NCBI GenBank assembly: GCA_013822345.1
Contig: PNKH01000019.1
Span: forward strand, 16,420 to 80,419
Source: Isosphaera sp.
Lineage (GTDB): Bacteria > Planctomycetota > Planctomycetia > Gemmatales > Gemmataceae
Direction: 5' to 3'
DNA: 64,000 nt
Below are positions 16,464 to 24,874 of the stretch, piece after piece. The translations under genes were made by a program, and so were the position numbers. The notes below the pieces were generated by a model. That model was not told where the DNA came from. It saw only the letters and a list, made by a program, of their open reading frames with translations, and searched no databases. How positions within the stretch are numbered: the stretch's first letter is position 1; each line of letters opens with the position of its first letter.

Positions 16464-16889
16464 TCACACCTCCGGGATGTCGATATCGGCGAGCGGGTCG
16501 GGTTCGGCCCGCGGCACCGGCGGCAGCGCCTTCACCGCCTCCCAGTCGACCGCGGCGAACACCTCGTCCATCCCGCGGACCACCCCGAGCAGGCTGGCGG
16601 CGGCCATCTCGAAGTTGGTGTGCGGGGAGAACGCCCGGAAGTGGGCGGCGAAGTGGTCGGCGGCGCGGCGGACCTTCGCCAGCTTCCCCTTCAGCCGGCG
16701 GAGGTAGTCGGCGAGGTCGCCGCGCTGGCGGGCGGGTTCCACCGCCCGGGTCGCGTCGTACAGCGTGCGCGGCACGTCGAGCATGTCCTCGTCCGCCTGG
16801 ATCTCGTCCGCGTGCTTCAGGAACGTGCGGACCATCCAGGCGTGGGCCAGGAGCGCGTCCAACCGCTCGACGGCGTCGTGCGGCGCCAT
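16464..16889 (-). CDS. Hypothetical helical protein coupled to a membrane protein
   Basis: This 141-residue, all-helical soluble protein (HDAVERLDALLAHAWMVRTF, LADYLRRLKGKLAKVRRAAD, FEMAAASLLGVVRGMDEVF) ends in an acidic, Pro-rich tail. No family is recognised. Its ATG overlaps the stop of the upstream membrane-protein gene (TGATG type), so translation is probably coupled and the two may work together. Helical, His- and Glu-containing layout could bind metal or the membrane partner; this is a guess. Confidence 0.65.
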   Translation of the reverse strand: MAPHDAVERLDALLAHAWMVRTFLKHADEIQADEDMLDVPRTLYDATRAVEPARQRGDLADYLRRLKGKLAKVRRAADHFAAHFRAFSPHTNFEMAAASLLGVVRGMDEVFAAVDWEAVKALPPVPRAEPDPLADIDIPEV

Positions 16890-17512
16890 CACCTCACTGG
16901 GGGTACGGTTTCCGACGGGACCGGGGCGGGCTTCGGCGGGCCGCCCTTCGCCGCCTCCAGGTCCTCCTTCGACATCAGCACCAGGAACGTGCCGACGGCC
17001 ACCAGGAGGATGCCGACCGGCAGCTTCCACCCCGGCACCTCGAACCCGAAGTGCCACGGGTCGCCCGGCCTCGGGTGCCAGACCAGGCTGAGCACGGTGT
17101 TGACGGCCGGGGCCAGGGCGAAGATCAGCGGGGCGATGAACACCCGGTACGTCGCCGGGTCCACCCCGTCGGACAAGGCCTGGTCGACCGCCGCCTTGCT
17201 GGCGAAGATCACGCAGATCGCCCCGACGGCCCCGGCGACCCCGGCCAGGGAGGCGAACACCAGCCCGGACGTCTTCCATACCGCGGCCGCGTCCGCCCGG
17301 GTGCTCATCAGGGCCAGCGGGATCAGCACGGCGAGGAAGAAGTACGCCACCCCGACGCACAGGATCGACGCGAGCCGCCCGCCCACCCCGACCGGCCGGC
17401 CGGTCGGGCCGACGGGGCTCAGCTCCGTCCCGCCGTAGAAGATGATCGGAACGTAGGTCCCCCAGGCCAGCCCCGCCAGGATCACGTACCCCCACCACGG
17501 CATGTTGCTCAT
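16889..17512 (-). CDS. Multi-pass membrane protein
   Basis: This 207-residue inner-membrane protein has about five or six hydrophobic helices (WWGYVILAGLAWGTYVPIIF, LCVGVAYFFLAVLIPLALM, GLVFASLAGVAGAVGAICVI, FIAPLIFALAPAVNTVLSL, VGILLVAVGTFLVL). The cytoplasmic tail is Lys/Pro-rich. The layout recalls EamA/DMT-type transporters or sugar-transport GRP-like proteins with paired helices and an Ala/Gly-rich core, but no signature is decisive. The downstream helical gene overlaps by one base. Confidence 0.75.
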   Translation of the reverse strand: MSNMPWWGYVILAGLAWGTYVPIIFYGGTELSPVGPTGRPVGVGGRLASILCVGVAYFFLAVLIPLALMSTRADAAAVWKTSGLVFASLAGVAGAVGAICVIFASKAAVDQALSDGVDPATYRVFIAPLIFALAPAVNTVLSLVWHPRPGDPWHFGFEVPGWKLPVGILLVAVGTFLVLMSKEDLEAAKGGPPKPAPVPSETVPPVR

Positions 17513-17611
17513 CGGCCGACGGTCTCCCTACCCGGGGGACCGACTCGGCCCGCGCCCGGCGGGTGATGTCCTAGACCCCGGGCGCGGCGCCGTCAAGCGC
17601 GGGCGGGGCGG

Positions 17612-17701
17612 TAGGGTGGGCCGAGCCCGGCTTTGCGGGCGAGTCCCACCGCGCCGGGGGTGGTGGGACTCGCGGGCGAAGCGCCCGCTCGGCCCACCCT
17701 A
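17612..17701. repeat. Cloverleaf palindromic element, family E
   Basis: Outer arms TAGGGTGGGCCGAG / CTCGGCCCACCCTA enclose side hairpins GCCCG...CGGGC and GCGGGCG-AAG-CGCCCGC and a central GAGTCCCACC / GGTGGGACTC stem. The outer and central stems match the copy at 13886, but the second side arm is a different sequence that still pairs. It lies 7 bases 3' of the di-haem oxidoreductase stop. Confidence 0.96.
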
Positions 17702-17708
17702 CCCCGAC

Positions 17709-19055
17709 TCACCGCCGCCCGAGCCGGGTGACCGACGGGTCGCGCAGCGGGGTCGCGTCCGGCGGGGCCTTCAGCGTCCCGAGGAACGCCACCACCGCCG
17801 CCTGGTCGTCGGCCGACAGCCCCTTGAACCGTTCCGTCACGGTCTTTGCGTCCGCCCGGTGCTTCAGGATCGCGTCCCGCAGCGTCGCCGCCGACCCGTC
17901 GTGCAGGTACGGGGCGCTGTCGGCCACGCCCCACAGCGGCGGCGTCTTCCACTCCTGCGGCCGCGGCTCGTCCTCCGGCCGGTCCGGCAGGTTCAGCTGC
18001 GGCGGCGGCTCGGTCCCGTACCCGCCCCCGCCGCCGCCCGGGGGCGGCGGGTCCTCCAGCGTGTACAGCAGGAAGTCCGAGTACACGCCCTTCACCCCGC
18101 CCATGTCGGGCACGTGGCAGACGGCGCACCCGACCGCCCCGAACAGCTCCTTCCCGCGGGCCGCCGGCGCCCCGCCGTCGACCTCGACCGGCCGCGGCAG
18201 CGTCTTGACGAACGCCATCAGGTTGCGGAACTGCTTCTCGTCCAGGTCCGGGCCGGCGGTGCGGTTCGGGTCGGCGATCGGCCGGGCCTGCTCGGTCGTC
18301 GGGGTGCCCAGCCCGAGTTCGTTCGCGCACGCAGCCGCGACGAACTCCGACAGGCTGGCGAACTGGCCCTTCCAGCCGAACTTCCCGACCCCGCCGGCGA
18401 CGTGCCGGACCCGCCCGACCGGGATGTTGTCGAACTCGCCCTGCAGCTCCCGGGCGGCGGCGCGGAGGCCGCGGCTGCGGGCGTTGCGGATGATCGCCCG
18501 GTCGGAGATCAGGTCGACCCACCCGGCGCCGAACAGGGCGGTGGTCTGGACCGAGTCGGTCCGGACCGGGTCGAAGTCGGGGATGACGGTGATGGTCGGG
18601 CAGTTGTCCGGGCCGGTGCGGGTGGTCCGGCCGAGGACGGTCGGGAACTGTTTCTTGACGACCCCGACGGTCTCCTTGTGGGCCGGGTCGACGCTGAAGT
18701 GGTGGACGGTGCCGGCCTTGAAGGTGGGGTCGGCGGGGCGGGGCAGAACCTCGAACGCGGTGACGTTGTGCTCGCGGCCGCCGCCGCCGCCGAGTCCGCC
18801 CTGGAAGTGGCAGGCGGCGCACGACCGGGCGTTGAACACCGGGCCGAGGCCGTCGCCGCGGGCGAGCGGGTCGTTCGGCTGCCACTCGTGCTCGAACAGG
18901 TCGCGGCCGGCGGCCACCTCGGACGCCCGGGCGGACGGCCCCCAGAGGATCGGGAACCCGTCGGAGAGGAAGTAGTAGTACCCGGCGGCGGCGGCGACGG
19001 CGAGGACGCCGGTGCCGACGAGGCGGCGCTGGGCGGACGGCGAGAGGCGGTGCAT
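17709..19055 (-). CDS. Di-haem oxidoreductase family (DUF1111-like) cytochrome c protein
   Basis: This 448-residue exported c-type cytochrome has one N-terminal anchor helix (VGTGVLAVAAAAGYYYFLSD) and two haem-binding CXXCH motifs: CAACH at about residue 77 and CAVCH at about residue 315. The late motif DSAPYLHDGSAATLRDAIL is the sixth-ligand loop typical of the cytochrome c peroxidase / di-haem thiol oxidoreductase group. A Gly/Pro loop (PPPPGGGGGGYG) is inserted after the second haem. Proteins of this group pass electrons in the periplasm; physiological substrates are mostly unknown. It is transcribed in the same direction as DUF1501 (19145-20542), with 89 bases between. Confidence 0.9.
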   Translation of the reverse strand: MHRLSPSAQRRLVGTGVLAVAAAAGYYYFLSDGFPILWGPSARASEVAAGRDLFEHEWQPNDPLARGDGLGPVFNARSCAACHFQGGLGGGGGREHNVTAFEVLPRPADPTFKAGTVHHFSVDPAHKETVGVVKKQFPTVLGRTTRTGPDNCPTITVIPDFDPVRTDSVQTTALFGAGWVDLISDRAIIRNARSRGLRAAARELQGEFDNIPVGRVRHVAGGVGKFGWKGQFASLSEFVAAACANELGLGTPTTEQARPIADPNRTAGPDLDEKQFRNLMAFVKTLPRPVEVDGGAPAARGKELFGAVGCAVCHVPDMGGVKGVYSDFLLYTLEDPPPPGGGGGGYGTEPPPQLNLPDRPEDEPRPQEWKTPPLWGVADSAPYLHDGSAATLRDAILKHRADAKTVTERFKGLSADDQAAVVAFLGTLKAPPDATPLRDPSVTRLGRR

Positions 19056-19144
19056 TGGAGGCTCCGCGACGGGTCGGGCGGGCGACCGGGCTCCCTCAAG
19101 GACGGCGGCCGGCGACGGCCATTTCGCGCCCGCCGGTCGCCGGC

Positions 19145-20542
19145 TCACACCAGCTCGCGGATCACCTCGCCGTACGGCAACAGCGGCATCGGCCGGCCGG
19201 TCCCGTCCGGGAACGACGTGCCGTCGAAGTCGATGTCCAGGTGGCGGAACACCGTCGCCCACAGGTCGTTCGGGGTCAGCGGACGATCTTTCGGCACCTC
19301 CGCCCGCGCCGTCGTGCTCCCGACCACCACCCCCGTCTTGCACGCCCCGCTCACCAGGACGCTCTGCGCCTGCGGCCAGTGGTCGCGGCCCGGCTGCGTC
19401 ACCTTCGTCTGCGTCCCGACCGAGTACTCGACCTTCGGCGTCCGCCCGAACTCCCCGGTCACCACCACGAGCACCCGCCGGTCCAGCCCGCGGGCGTACA
19501 GATCCTCGATGAGGGCTGAGACGGCTTGGTCCAGGAACCCGAGCTTGTACTCGGTGTCCTCGAAGATGTGGCAGTTGACCGCGTGCGAGTCCCAGTTGTA
19601 GCTGTGGCTCTTCTTCAGAGCCTCGCCCGGCGGGGTCGCGTTCTCCATCACCACCGTCACCCAGCTCGCCCCGTGCTCGACCAGCCGGCGGGCCAGCAGC
19701 GCCCGCTGCCCGTACCGGTGCATCCCGTACCGGTCGCGCAGCCGGGTCGGCTCCCGCGACAGGTCGAACGCCCGCCGGGCCGCGTCCCCGCCGACCAGGT
19801 CGAGCGCCCGGCCGCGGAGCGCGTCGATCCCGCTCGCGGTGCCGGACAGGTCCGGGCCGGCGAGCGGCTTGTCCAGCCCGCCGAGCAGGGCCACCCGGTC
19901 CGCCAGCTTCTCGCCGGCGCCGGCCACCGGCGACAGCCCGCGGACCTCGAACTTCGCGTCGGCCGGGTCGCCGGCCACCGTGTACGGGTGCGACCGCGGG
20001 CCGAGGTACGCCGACCCGAAGCTGAACACGTCGATCCCCTGCCGCCCGCCGTCCACCACCGACACGTAGTTCGGCACCGCCGCCCGCCGCCCCTTCCACA
20101 CCTCCGCCGCCATCGACCCGACCATCGGGGTGTCGTTCACGAACCCGGTCGGCTGCTTCGGGTCCCGGCCGGTCAGGAACCGCTTGTGCCCGCCGCCGTG
20201 GTCCGCGAAGTGGTGCGCGACCGACCGGATCAGGCTGAACTTGTCGGCCAGGCCGGCGAGCTTCGGCAGGTGCTCGCAGACGCGGACGCCGGGGACGGTG
20301 GTGTCGGTCGGGCGGAACGCCCCGCGGTACTCGGCCGGGGCGTCCGGCTTCAGGTCGAACGTGTCCTGGTGCGGCGGCCCGCCCGGGAGCCAGACGAAGA
20401 TGACGGCCGGGTCGTTGGTGGTGCGGTCCGGCTCGCCGGCGGCGAGGGCGGTGGCCGGGGCCAGAGCGCTGCCGGCGACGGCGACGGACCCGAACCGGAG
20501 GACATCGCGGCGGGTCGGGCCGGGGCAGGGGCGGGCGGGCAT
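19145..20542 (-). CDS. DUF1501 domain protein with Tat signal
   Basis: This 465-residue sulfatase-fold DUF1501 protein begins with the Tat signal PTRRDVLRFGSVAVAGSALA, so it is exported folded. Typical family features are VIFVWLPGGPPHQDTFDLKP (early metal-site region), HFADHGGGHKRFLTGRDP, NYVSVVDG, the loop WDSHAVNCHIFEDTEYKLGF and VVVTGEFGRTPKV...GRDHWP (late metal ligands). DUF1501 proteins are very abundant in planctomycetes and usually sit next to DUF1549/DUF1553 cytochromes. Here the neighbour is a DUF1111-like di-haem protein instead. Function is unknown, probably hydrolytic on sulfated or phosphorylated compounds. Confidence 0.94.
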   Translation of the reverse strand: MPARPCPGPTRRDVLRFGSVAVAGSALAPATALAAGEPDRTTNDPAVIFVWLPGGPPHQDTFDLKPDAPAEYRGAFRPTDTTVPGVRVCEHLPKLAGLADKFSLIRSVAHHFADHGGGHKRFLTGRDPKQPTGFVNDTPMVGSMAAEVWKGRRAAVPNYVSVVDGGRQGIDVFSFGSAYLGPRSHPYTVAGDPADAKFEVRGLSPVAGAGEKLADRVALLGGLDKPLAGPDLSGTASGIDALRGRALDLVGGDAARRAFDLSREPTRLRDRYGMHRYGQRALLARRLVEHGASWVTVVMENATPPGEALKKSHSYNWDSHAVNCHIFEDTEYKLGFLDQAVSALIEDLYARGLDRRVLVVVTGEFGRTPKVEYSVGTQTKVTQPGRDHWPQAQSVLVSGACKTGVVVGSTTARAEVPKDRPLTPNDLWATVFRHLDIDFDGTSFPDGTGRPMPLLPYGEVIRELV

Positions 20543-20624
20543 GGGACGGGCTCCGCGGCGGGATGGTCGGCAGGATGTTGAGCGTACCGGCCGGGGGCCG
20601 GCGGGTCAAACGCGAAACCGGGGG

Positions 20625-21437
20625 TCAGGCGGTGAGCCGGCGGAAGGCGTCGATCGTCTGCCGGGCGGCCGCGTCCGGGTCGGGGAGCGGGAACACCTCC
20701 GCCGACAGGTAGCCGTCGTAGCCGGCGGCGCGGAGGGCCGCGACGACCGGGGCGAAGTCGGTGTGCCCCATCCCGGCGGCCCGGCGGTTCGAGTCGGCGA
20801 GGTGGACGTGGCCGACGGCCTTCCCGGCCGCCCGGAGTGCGGCCGCGATGTCCACCTCCTCGATGTTCATGTGGAACAGGTCGGCGAGCAGCCTCACGTT
20901 CGACGCGCCGAGCCCGCGGAGCAGTGCCGCCCCGTCGGCGAGGGTGTTGACCAGGTTCGTCTCGTACCGGTTGAGCGGCTCGTACAGCAGGGTGGTGCCG
21001 AGGTCGGCGGCGTGCTCGTCGAGCTTGAACAGGGCGTTCCCGAGGTAGCGGAGGGCGACCGGCCGGGTCACCGCCCCGTCGGCCCGGCCCTGCATCGACC
21101 CGATGATGGCGGGCGCGCCGAACGCGGCGGCGAGGTCCATGACCCGCTGCACGAACGCGACGGCCTTGTCGCGGGTCGCGTCGTCCGGGGCGGTGAGGCT
21201 GAGCTGGTGCCTCACCCACCCGGCCCCGGTGCCGACGGCGGCGAGTGACAGCCCGTTGTCGTCGAGCAGGGAGCGCAGCTCGGCGACCCCCACCGCGTCC
21301 GGGCCGGGCGGGAACAGCTCGACCGCGTCGAACCCGAGGTCCTTGGCCTTCCGGCACGCGGCCGGGAGGTCGTCGTGGAACACGAACGGCCCGCCCCGGG
21401 CCTCGGGCACCAGCGACACGGTGACGGCGGACTTCAT
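20625..21437 (-). CDS. Sugar phosphate isomerase/epimerase, hydroxypyruvate-isomerase-like TIM barrel
   Basis: This 270-residue protein is a xylose-isomerase-like TIM barrel. Visible metal-site elements are TLLYEPLNRYETNLVNT (Glu), LLADLFHMNIEEVDI (Asp and His), VGHVHLADSNRRAAGMGHTDF (His) and the last-strand SAEVFPLPDPDAAARQTIDAF (Glu). The family isomerises or epimerises keto sugars or inositol-type compounds with a divalent metal. There is no signal peptide, so it is cytoplasmic. The ATG at 21437 begins right at the first strand (VTVSLVPEARGGPFVF). It lies downstream of ilvE on the same strand with a palindrome between. Confidence 0.9.
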   Translation of the reverse strand: MKSAVTVSLVPEARGGPFVFHDDLPAACRKAKDLGFDAVELFPPGPDAVGVAELRSLLDDNGLSLAAVGTGAGWVRHQLSLTAPDDATRDKAVAFVQRVMDLAAAFGAPAIIGSMQGRADGAVTRPVALRYLGNALFKLDEHAADLGTTLLYEPLNRYETNLVNTLADGAALLRGLGASNVRLLADLFHMNIEEVDIAAALRAAGKAVGHVHLADSNRRAAGMGHTDFAPVVAALRAAGYDGYLSAEVFPLPDPDAAARQTIDAFRRLTA

Positions 21438-21449
21438 GGGTACCCTCGG

Positions 21450-21518
21450 GGCGAACCCGGAGCGTGAGCGACGGGGTGTGGCTGCCAACCACCCCGTCGC
21501 TCACGCTCCGGGTTCGCC
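21450..21518. repeat. Palindromic element, family F (intergenic copy)
   Basis: Perfect 29-bp arms (core CCGGAGCGTGAGCGACGGGG) flank an 11-base loop, between ilvE and the TIM-barrel gene. The same core, as CCGGAAGCGTCAGCGACGG or CCGGAAGCGTGAGCGACGG, appears inside the alcohol dehydrogenase gene (31657) and the Hsp70 gene (40567). Confidence 0.95.
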
Positions 21519-21520
21519 GG

Positions 21521-22381
21521 TCACATCCGCACCAGCGCCGCGTAGTCGTCCTTCAGCTGCCGGGTGACCGGGCCGACCGGGTACTCCCGCCCGTCGATCG
21601 CCCCGACCGGCTGCACCTCCACCGCCGTCCCGGTCAGGAACACCTCGGTCGCCCGCGCCAGCTCGTCCGGCCAGATCTCCCGCTCGACCACCTTGACCCC
21701 CCGCTTCCGGGCCAGGTCCATCACCGTCAGCCGGGTGATGCCGTTCAGGATCGTCTCCGTCGTCGGGGTGTGCAGCTCGCCGTCGATGAGGAGGAACAGG
21801 TTCGCCCCGGTCGCCTCGGACAGCCGGCCCTTGTAGTCGTGCATCAGCGCGTCCTGCGCCCCGGCGGCGAGGGCCTCGTCCTTCGCCAGTGTGCAGATGA
21901 TGTACAGGCCCGCCGCCTTGCTCCCGGCCGGGGACGACTCCGGGCTCGGCCGCTTCCACCGGCTGGTGACCAGCCGGATCGCCTTCTGGTCGTAGTACGC
22001 CCCCCACGGGAACGCGGCGATCGCGACGTGCACCTTCGTCCCCTTCGCCGACACCCCGATCACCTCCGCCCCGCGCCACGCGACCGGGCGCACGTACCCC
22101 GCCTCCAGCTTGTTCTCGGCGACGACGCGGCGGGTCGCGGCGTCGAGTTCCTCGACCGAGTACGGCAGCTCGTAGGCGAGCATGTTGGCCGATCGGTGGA
22201 GCCGGGCCGAGTGCTCGGTCAGCTTGAACACCTTCCCGCCGTAGACGCGCTCGCCCTCGAACACGCCGTTGCCGTAGTGCATGCTGTGCGTGAGGACGTG
22301 GAACCTGGCGTCGCGCCACGGGACGAGGTCGCCGTTGTACCAGATGACGCCGTCGCGGTCGTCCATCGGCGGGCTGCTCAT
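21521..22381 (-). CDS. ilvE: Branched-chain amino acid aminotransferase
   Basis: This 286-residue fold-type IV PLP enzyme performs the last step of Ile, Leu and Val synthesis with glutamate as donor. Evidence: VIWYNGDLVPWRDARFHVLTHSMHYGNGVFEGER at the N-terminus, the PLP lysine in AGSKAAGLYIICTL near residue 155, then GRLSEATGANLFLLIDG, ETILNGITRLTVMDLA and FLTGTAVEVQPVGAIDGR. Length is slightly short of the 300-310 norm. The start is the ATG at 22381; an in-frame upstream extension has no family resemblance. It is divergent from the Uma2 gene at 22494. Confidence 0.95.
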   Translation of the reverse strand: MSSPPMDDRDGVIWYNGDLVPWRDARFHVLTHSMHYGNGVFEGERVYGGKVFKLTEHSARLHRSANMLAYELPYSVEELDAATRRVVAENKLEAGYVRPVAWRGAEVIGVSAKGTKVHVAIAAFPWGAYYDQKAIRLVTSRWKRPSPESSPAGSKAAGLYIICTLAKDEALAAGAQDALMHDYKGRLSEATGANLFLLIDGELHTPTTETILNGITRLTVMDLARKRGVKVVEREIWPDELARATEVFLTGTAVEVQPVGAIDGREYPVGPVTRQLKDDYAALVRM

Positions 22382-22493
22382 GACCGACTCCTGGGGAGAG
22401 GACGTGGGTAGTTTATCACCCGGCCCGGGTCGGGGTGAACCCGGCTGGCTCGGGCGGACGCCGGGCGGTACTGTTGCGGAAGGAGGACGACGC

Positions 22494-23108
22494 ATGGCGA
22501 CGACGATGCCGCTCCCGCCCGCCCCGCCGGCCGCCCACGCGCCGCGGCCGCTGGTCATGCGGTGGACAGTGGAGCAGTTCCACCGGATGGGGAGTATGGG
22601 CTGGTTCGAGGGCCGCCGGCCGTTCCTACTCGACGGGGTCATCTGGGAGCAAGGGCCGATGAACCCGCCGCACGCCAGCGCCGTGTACGTGACCACCGAA
22701 CTGCTCCGGCCGATCTTCGCGGCGGGGTGGGTCGTCCGGGGCCAGATGCCGTTGGTCGTGGACGAGGACAACGACCCGTTACCTGACGTGGCCGTTTGCC
22801 CCGGAAAGGCGAGCGACTTCTTCGCCGCCCACCCGACCACGGCCGCCCTCGTGGTCGAGGTGGCCGACACCAGCCTTCGCGAAGACCTGACCGAGAAGGC
22901 CGAGCGGTACGCGACCGCCGGCGTCGCCGACTACTGGGTGCTCGACCTGGACGGCCGCCGGCTGCTGGTGTTCCGCGGCCCGCAACCGCTCCCGAAGGGC
23001 CTCGGGGCGACTGCCTACCCCACGCAGACCACCCACGGCCCGGCCGACCGCGTCACCCCGCTCGCCGCCCCGAACTCTTCCGTGCTGGTGAGCGACCTGC
23101 TCCCGTAG
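22494..23108 (+). CDS. Uma2 family endonuclease (DUF820)
   Basis: This 204-residue protein starts 7 bases after AGGAGG. It has the Uma2 / PD-(D/E)XK layout: N-terminal MRWTVEQFHRMGSMGWF, ELLDG-type LLDGVIWEQGPMNPPHA, DPLPDVAVCPG (catalytic Asp), AALVVEVADTSLREDLTEKAERYATAGVADYWVLDLDGRRLLVFR (Glu and Lys of the core). Uma2 proteins are widespread in planctomycetes and cyanobacteria and are suspected nucleases with unclear roles. It stops 9 bases before rsmH, so co-transcription is likely. Confidence 0.92.
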   Translation: MATTMPLPPAPPAAHAPRPLVMRWTVEQFHRMGSMGWFEGRRPFLLDGVIWEQGPMNPPHASAVYVTTELLRPIFAAGWVVRGQMPLVVDEDNDPLPDVAVCPGKASDFFAAHPTTAALVVEVADTSLREDLTEKAERYATAGVADYWVLDLDGRRLLVFRGPQPLPKGLGATAYPTQTTHGPADRVTPLAAPNSSVLVSDLLP

Positions 23109-23117
23109 AATCCCGGC

Positions 23118-24107
23118 ATGTCCGACGATTCCGCGCCGAAGAAGAAGCGGCGGCCGTTCTGGCGGAAGCGCGTCCGCCGGTCCACCCCCGACGGCGGGCA
23201 CCAGCCCGTCCTGCTCGCCGAGGTCCTCGCCGCCCTCGACCCGCGGCCCGGCCAGGTCGTCGTCGACTGCACCCTCGGGTTCGCCGGCCACGCGGCCGAG
23301 TTGCTGAAGCGCGTCGCCCCGGACGGCCTCCTGATCGCCACCGACCTCGACCCCGGGAACGTCGAGCCGGCGCGGGCGAAGCTCGAAGCGGTCGGCGGGC
23401 TGTTCGCCCTCCACCACGCGAACTTCGCCGGCCTCGTCGGGGTGATCGCCGCCGAGGGCGTCGCGCAGGTCGACGGCCTCCTCGCCGACCTCGGGATGTC
23501 GAGCATGCAGGTGGACGACCGCCGCCGCGGGTTCTCGTTCATGCGCGACGGGCCGCTCGACATGCGGATGGACCCGACCCGCGGCCGCACCGCCGCCGAC
23601 CTCCTCAACACCCTGCCGGCCGACGGACTGGCCGCCGCCTTCCGCGACCTCGGCGACGAGCCGCGGGCCGAGCAGATCGCCCTCGCGGTCGTCTCGCACC
23701 GGAAGGCGAAGCCGCTGGAGCGGACGAAGGAGCTGCGGGAGCTGATCGAGGCGGCGGCCCCGGTGCGGGTGGACCGCGGGCCCGGCGCCCCGCCGGAGCG
23801 GAAGCAGCTCCTCGGCCCGGCCACCCGCGTCTTCCAGGCCCTCCGCATCCTGGTGAACCGCGAACTCGCGAACCTCGCCCACCTCCTGCGGGTGCTGCCG
23901 GCGGTGCTGAAGCCCGGCGGGGTCGCCGCGGTGATCAGCTTTCACAGCGGCGAGGACCGGCTGGTGAAGGCGGCGTTCCGCGACGGGCTGCGGACCGGCA
24001 TCTACGCGGCCGTCTCGCCGGACGCGGTCCGGCCGGCGTTCGAGGAGCGGACGGCGAACCCGCGGTCGCGGTCGGCGAAGCTGCGGTGGGCCAGGCGATC
24101 CGCGTAG
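23118..24107 (+). CDS. rsmH: 16S rRNA (cytosine(1402)-N(4))-methyltransferase
   Basis: This 329-residue methyltransferase modifies C1402 in the ribosomal decoding centre using SAM. Signatures: GGHQPVLLAEVLAAL, DCTLGFAGHAAELLKR (SAM loop; usually GxGGH), DLDPGNVEPARAKL, DGLLADLGMSSMQVDD and RGFSFMRDGPLDMRMDP, and C-terminal VISFHSGEDRLVK. The N-terminus is a Lys/Arg-rich extension of about 30 residues (KKKRRPFWRKRVRR) not usual in the family. The gene normally opens the division/wall (dcw) cluster, but no ftsL, ftsI or mur gene follows here. Confidence 0.96.
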   Translation: MSDDSAPKKKRRPFWRKRVRRSTPDGGHQPVLLAEVLAALDPRPGQVVVDCTLGFAGHAAELLKRVAPDGLLIATDLDPGNVEPARAKLEAVGGLFALHHANFAGLVGVIAAEGVAQVDGLLADLGMSSMQVDDRRRGFSFMRDGPLDMRMDPTRGRTAADLLNTLPADGLAAAFRDLGDEPRAEQIALAVVSHRKAKPLERTKELRELIEAAAPVRVDRGPGAPPERKQLLGPATRVFQALRILVNRELANLAHLLRVLPAVLKPGGVAAVISFHSGEDRLVKAAFRDGLRTGIYAAVSPDAVRPAFEERTANPRSRSAKLRWARRSA

Positions 24108-24130
24108 TGCGTCCGGTCGGGGCGTGGCGG

Positions 24131-24240
24131 GTGTGGGAGGGCGAGGCTCCTGCCGAGCCGTGGGGCTCCGGCCCGGCAGGAGCCTCGCCCTCCCTCCCAC
24201 AGCCGCGGGGCCCGGCTCGGCAGGAGCCTCGCCCTCCCGG
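24131..24240. repeat. Composite palindromic element, family A (three arms)
   Basis: One forward arm (24133-24159, core GGGAGGGCGAGGCTCCTGCC) is followed by two reverse-complement arms (about 24170-24194 and 24214-24238). Either reverse arm can pair with the forward one. It lies between rsmH and the DUF4337 gene, both on the plus strand, so it is not simply a convergent-terminator spacer. Confidence 0.9.
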
Positions 24241-24280
24241 ACGGAAGCCGCCCGCGACGATATTCACCCCGAGGTGACCC

Positions 24281-24868
24281 ATGGCCGACGTCGAGGTGCC
24301 CGACCCGAAGGAAGTCGGGGAGAAGGCCGCCGACCCGTTCACCCGCCAGGTCGCCCTGAGCGTGGCCGTGTACGCGGTCGCCCTGGCGGTCACCGCGCTC
24401 GGCGGGAGCAACGCCGGCAAGGACATGATGATGGCCCAGCAGCAGGCCACCAACGAGTGGGCGTACTACCAGGCCAAGGTGGTCCGCGAGAACCTGTACC
24501 AGGTCGAGGCCGAGAAGCTCGACCTGGAACTCGAACTCCGCGGCGCGGAACTGACCGAGGCGGCCCGCCGGCGGGTCGAAAAGACCCGCGACCAGTACCG
24601 CGAGCGGGCCGCCCGGTACACCCGGGAGAAGGAGGAGATCAAGGCGAGGGCCGAGGGGCTGGAGAAGGACCGGGACGTGGCCGGGCGCCGGGACCCGTAC
24701 TTCGACTACGCCGAGGTGCTGCTCCAGATCGCGATCGTCCTGGCGTCGGTCGCGATGCTGTCCGGCAAGCCGTGGCCGTACTACGCGAGCCTCGCGGTGG
24801 CCGGCCTCGGCCTGGCTCTGTGCGTCAACGGGTACGGGCTGTTCGTGCGGGTGCCGGGGCTGGAGTAG
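24281..24868 (+). CDS. DUF4337 domain membrane protein
   Basis: This 195-residue protein matches the DUF4337 pattern: an N-terminal TM helix (QVALSVAVYAVALAVTALGG), the family motif MAQQQATNEWAYYQAKVVREN, a long charged coiled coil from about 80 to 135, and two C-terminal TM helices (LLQIAIVLASVAMLSG, YYASLAVAGLGLALCVNGYGLF). The coil is predicted to project from the membrane. Function is unknown in the family. It is convergent with the superoxide dismutase gene, and a 41-bp-armed palindrome fills the gap. Confidence 0.88.
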   Translation: MADVEVPDPKEVGEKAADPFTRQVALSVAVYAVALAVTALGGSNAGKDMMMAQQQATNEWAYYQAKVVRENLYQVEAEKLDLELELRGAELTEAARRRVEKTRDQYRERAARYTREKEEIKARAEGLEKDRDVAGRRDPYFDYAEVLLQIAIVLASVAMLSGKPWPYYASLAVAGLGLALCVNGYGLFVRVPGLE

Positions 24869-24874
24869 CGGGGG

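Noticed and set aside
22796..24277. A 493-residue alternative plus-strand frame over rsmH
   Set aside because: It is the out-of-frame translation of rsmH and the family-A repeat, Arg/Pro-rich and without motifs.
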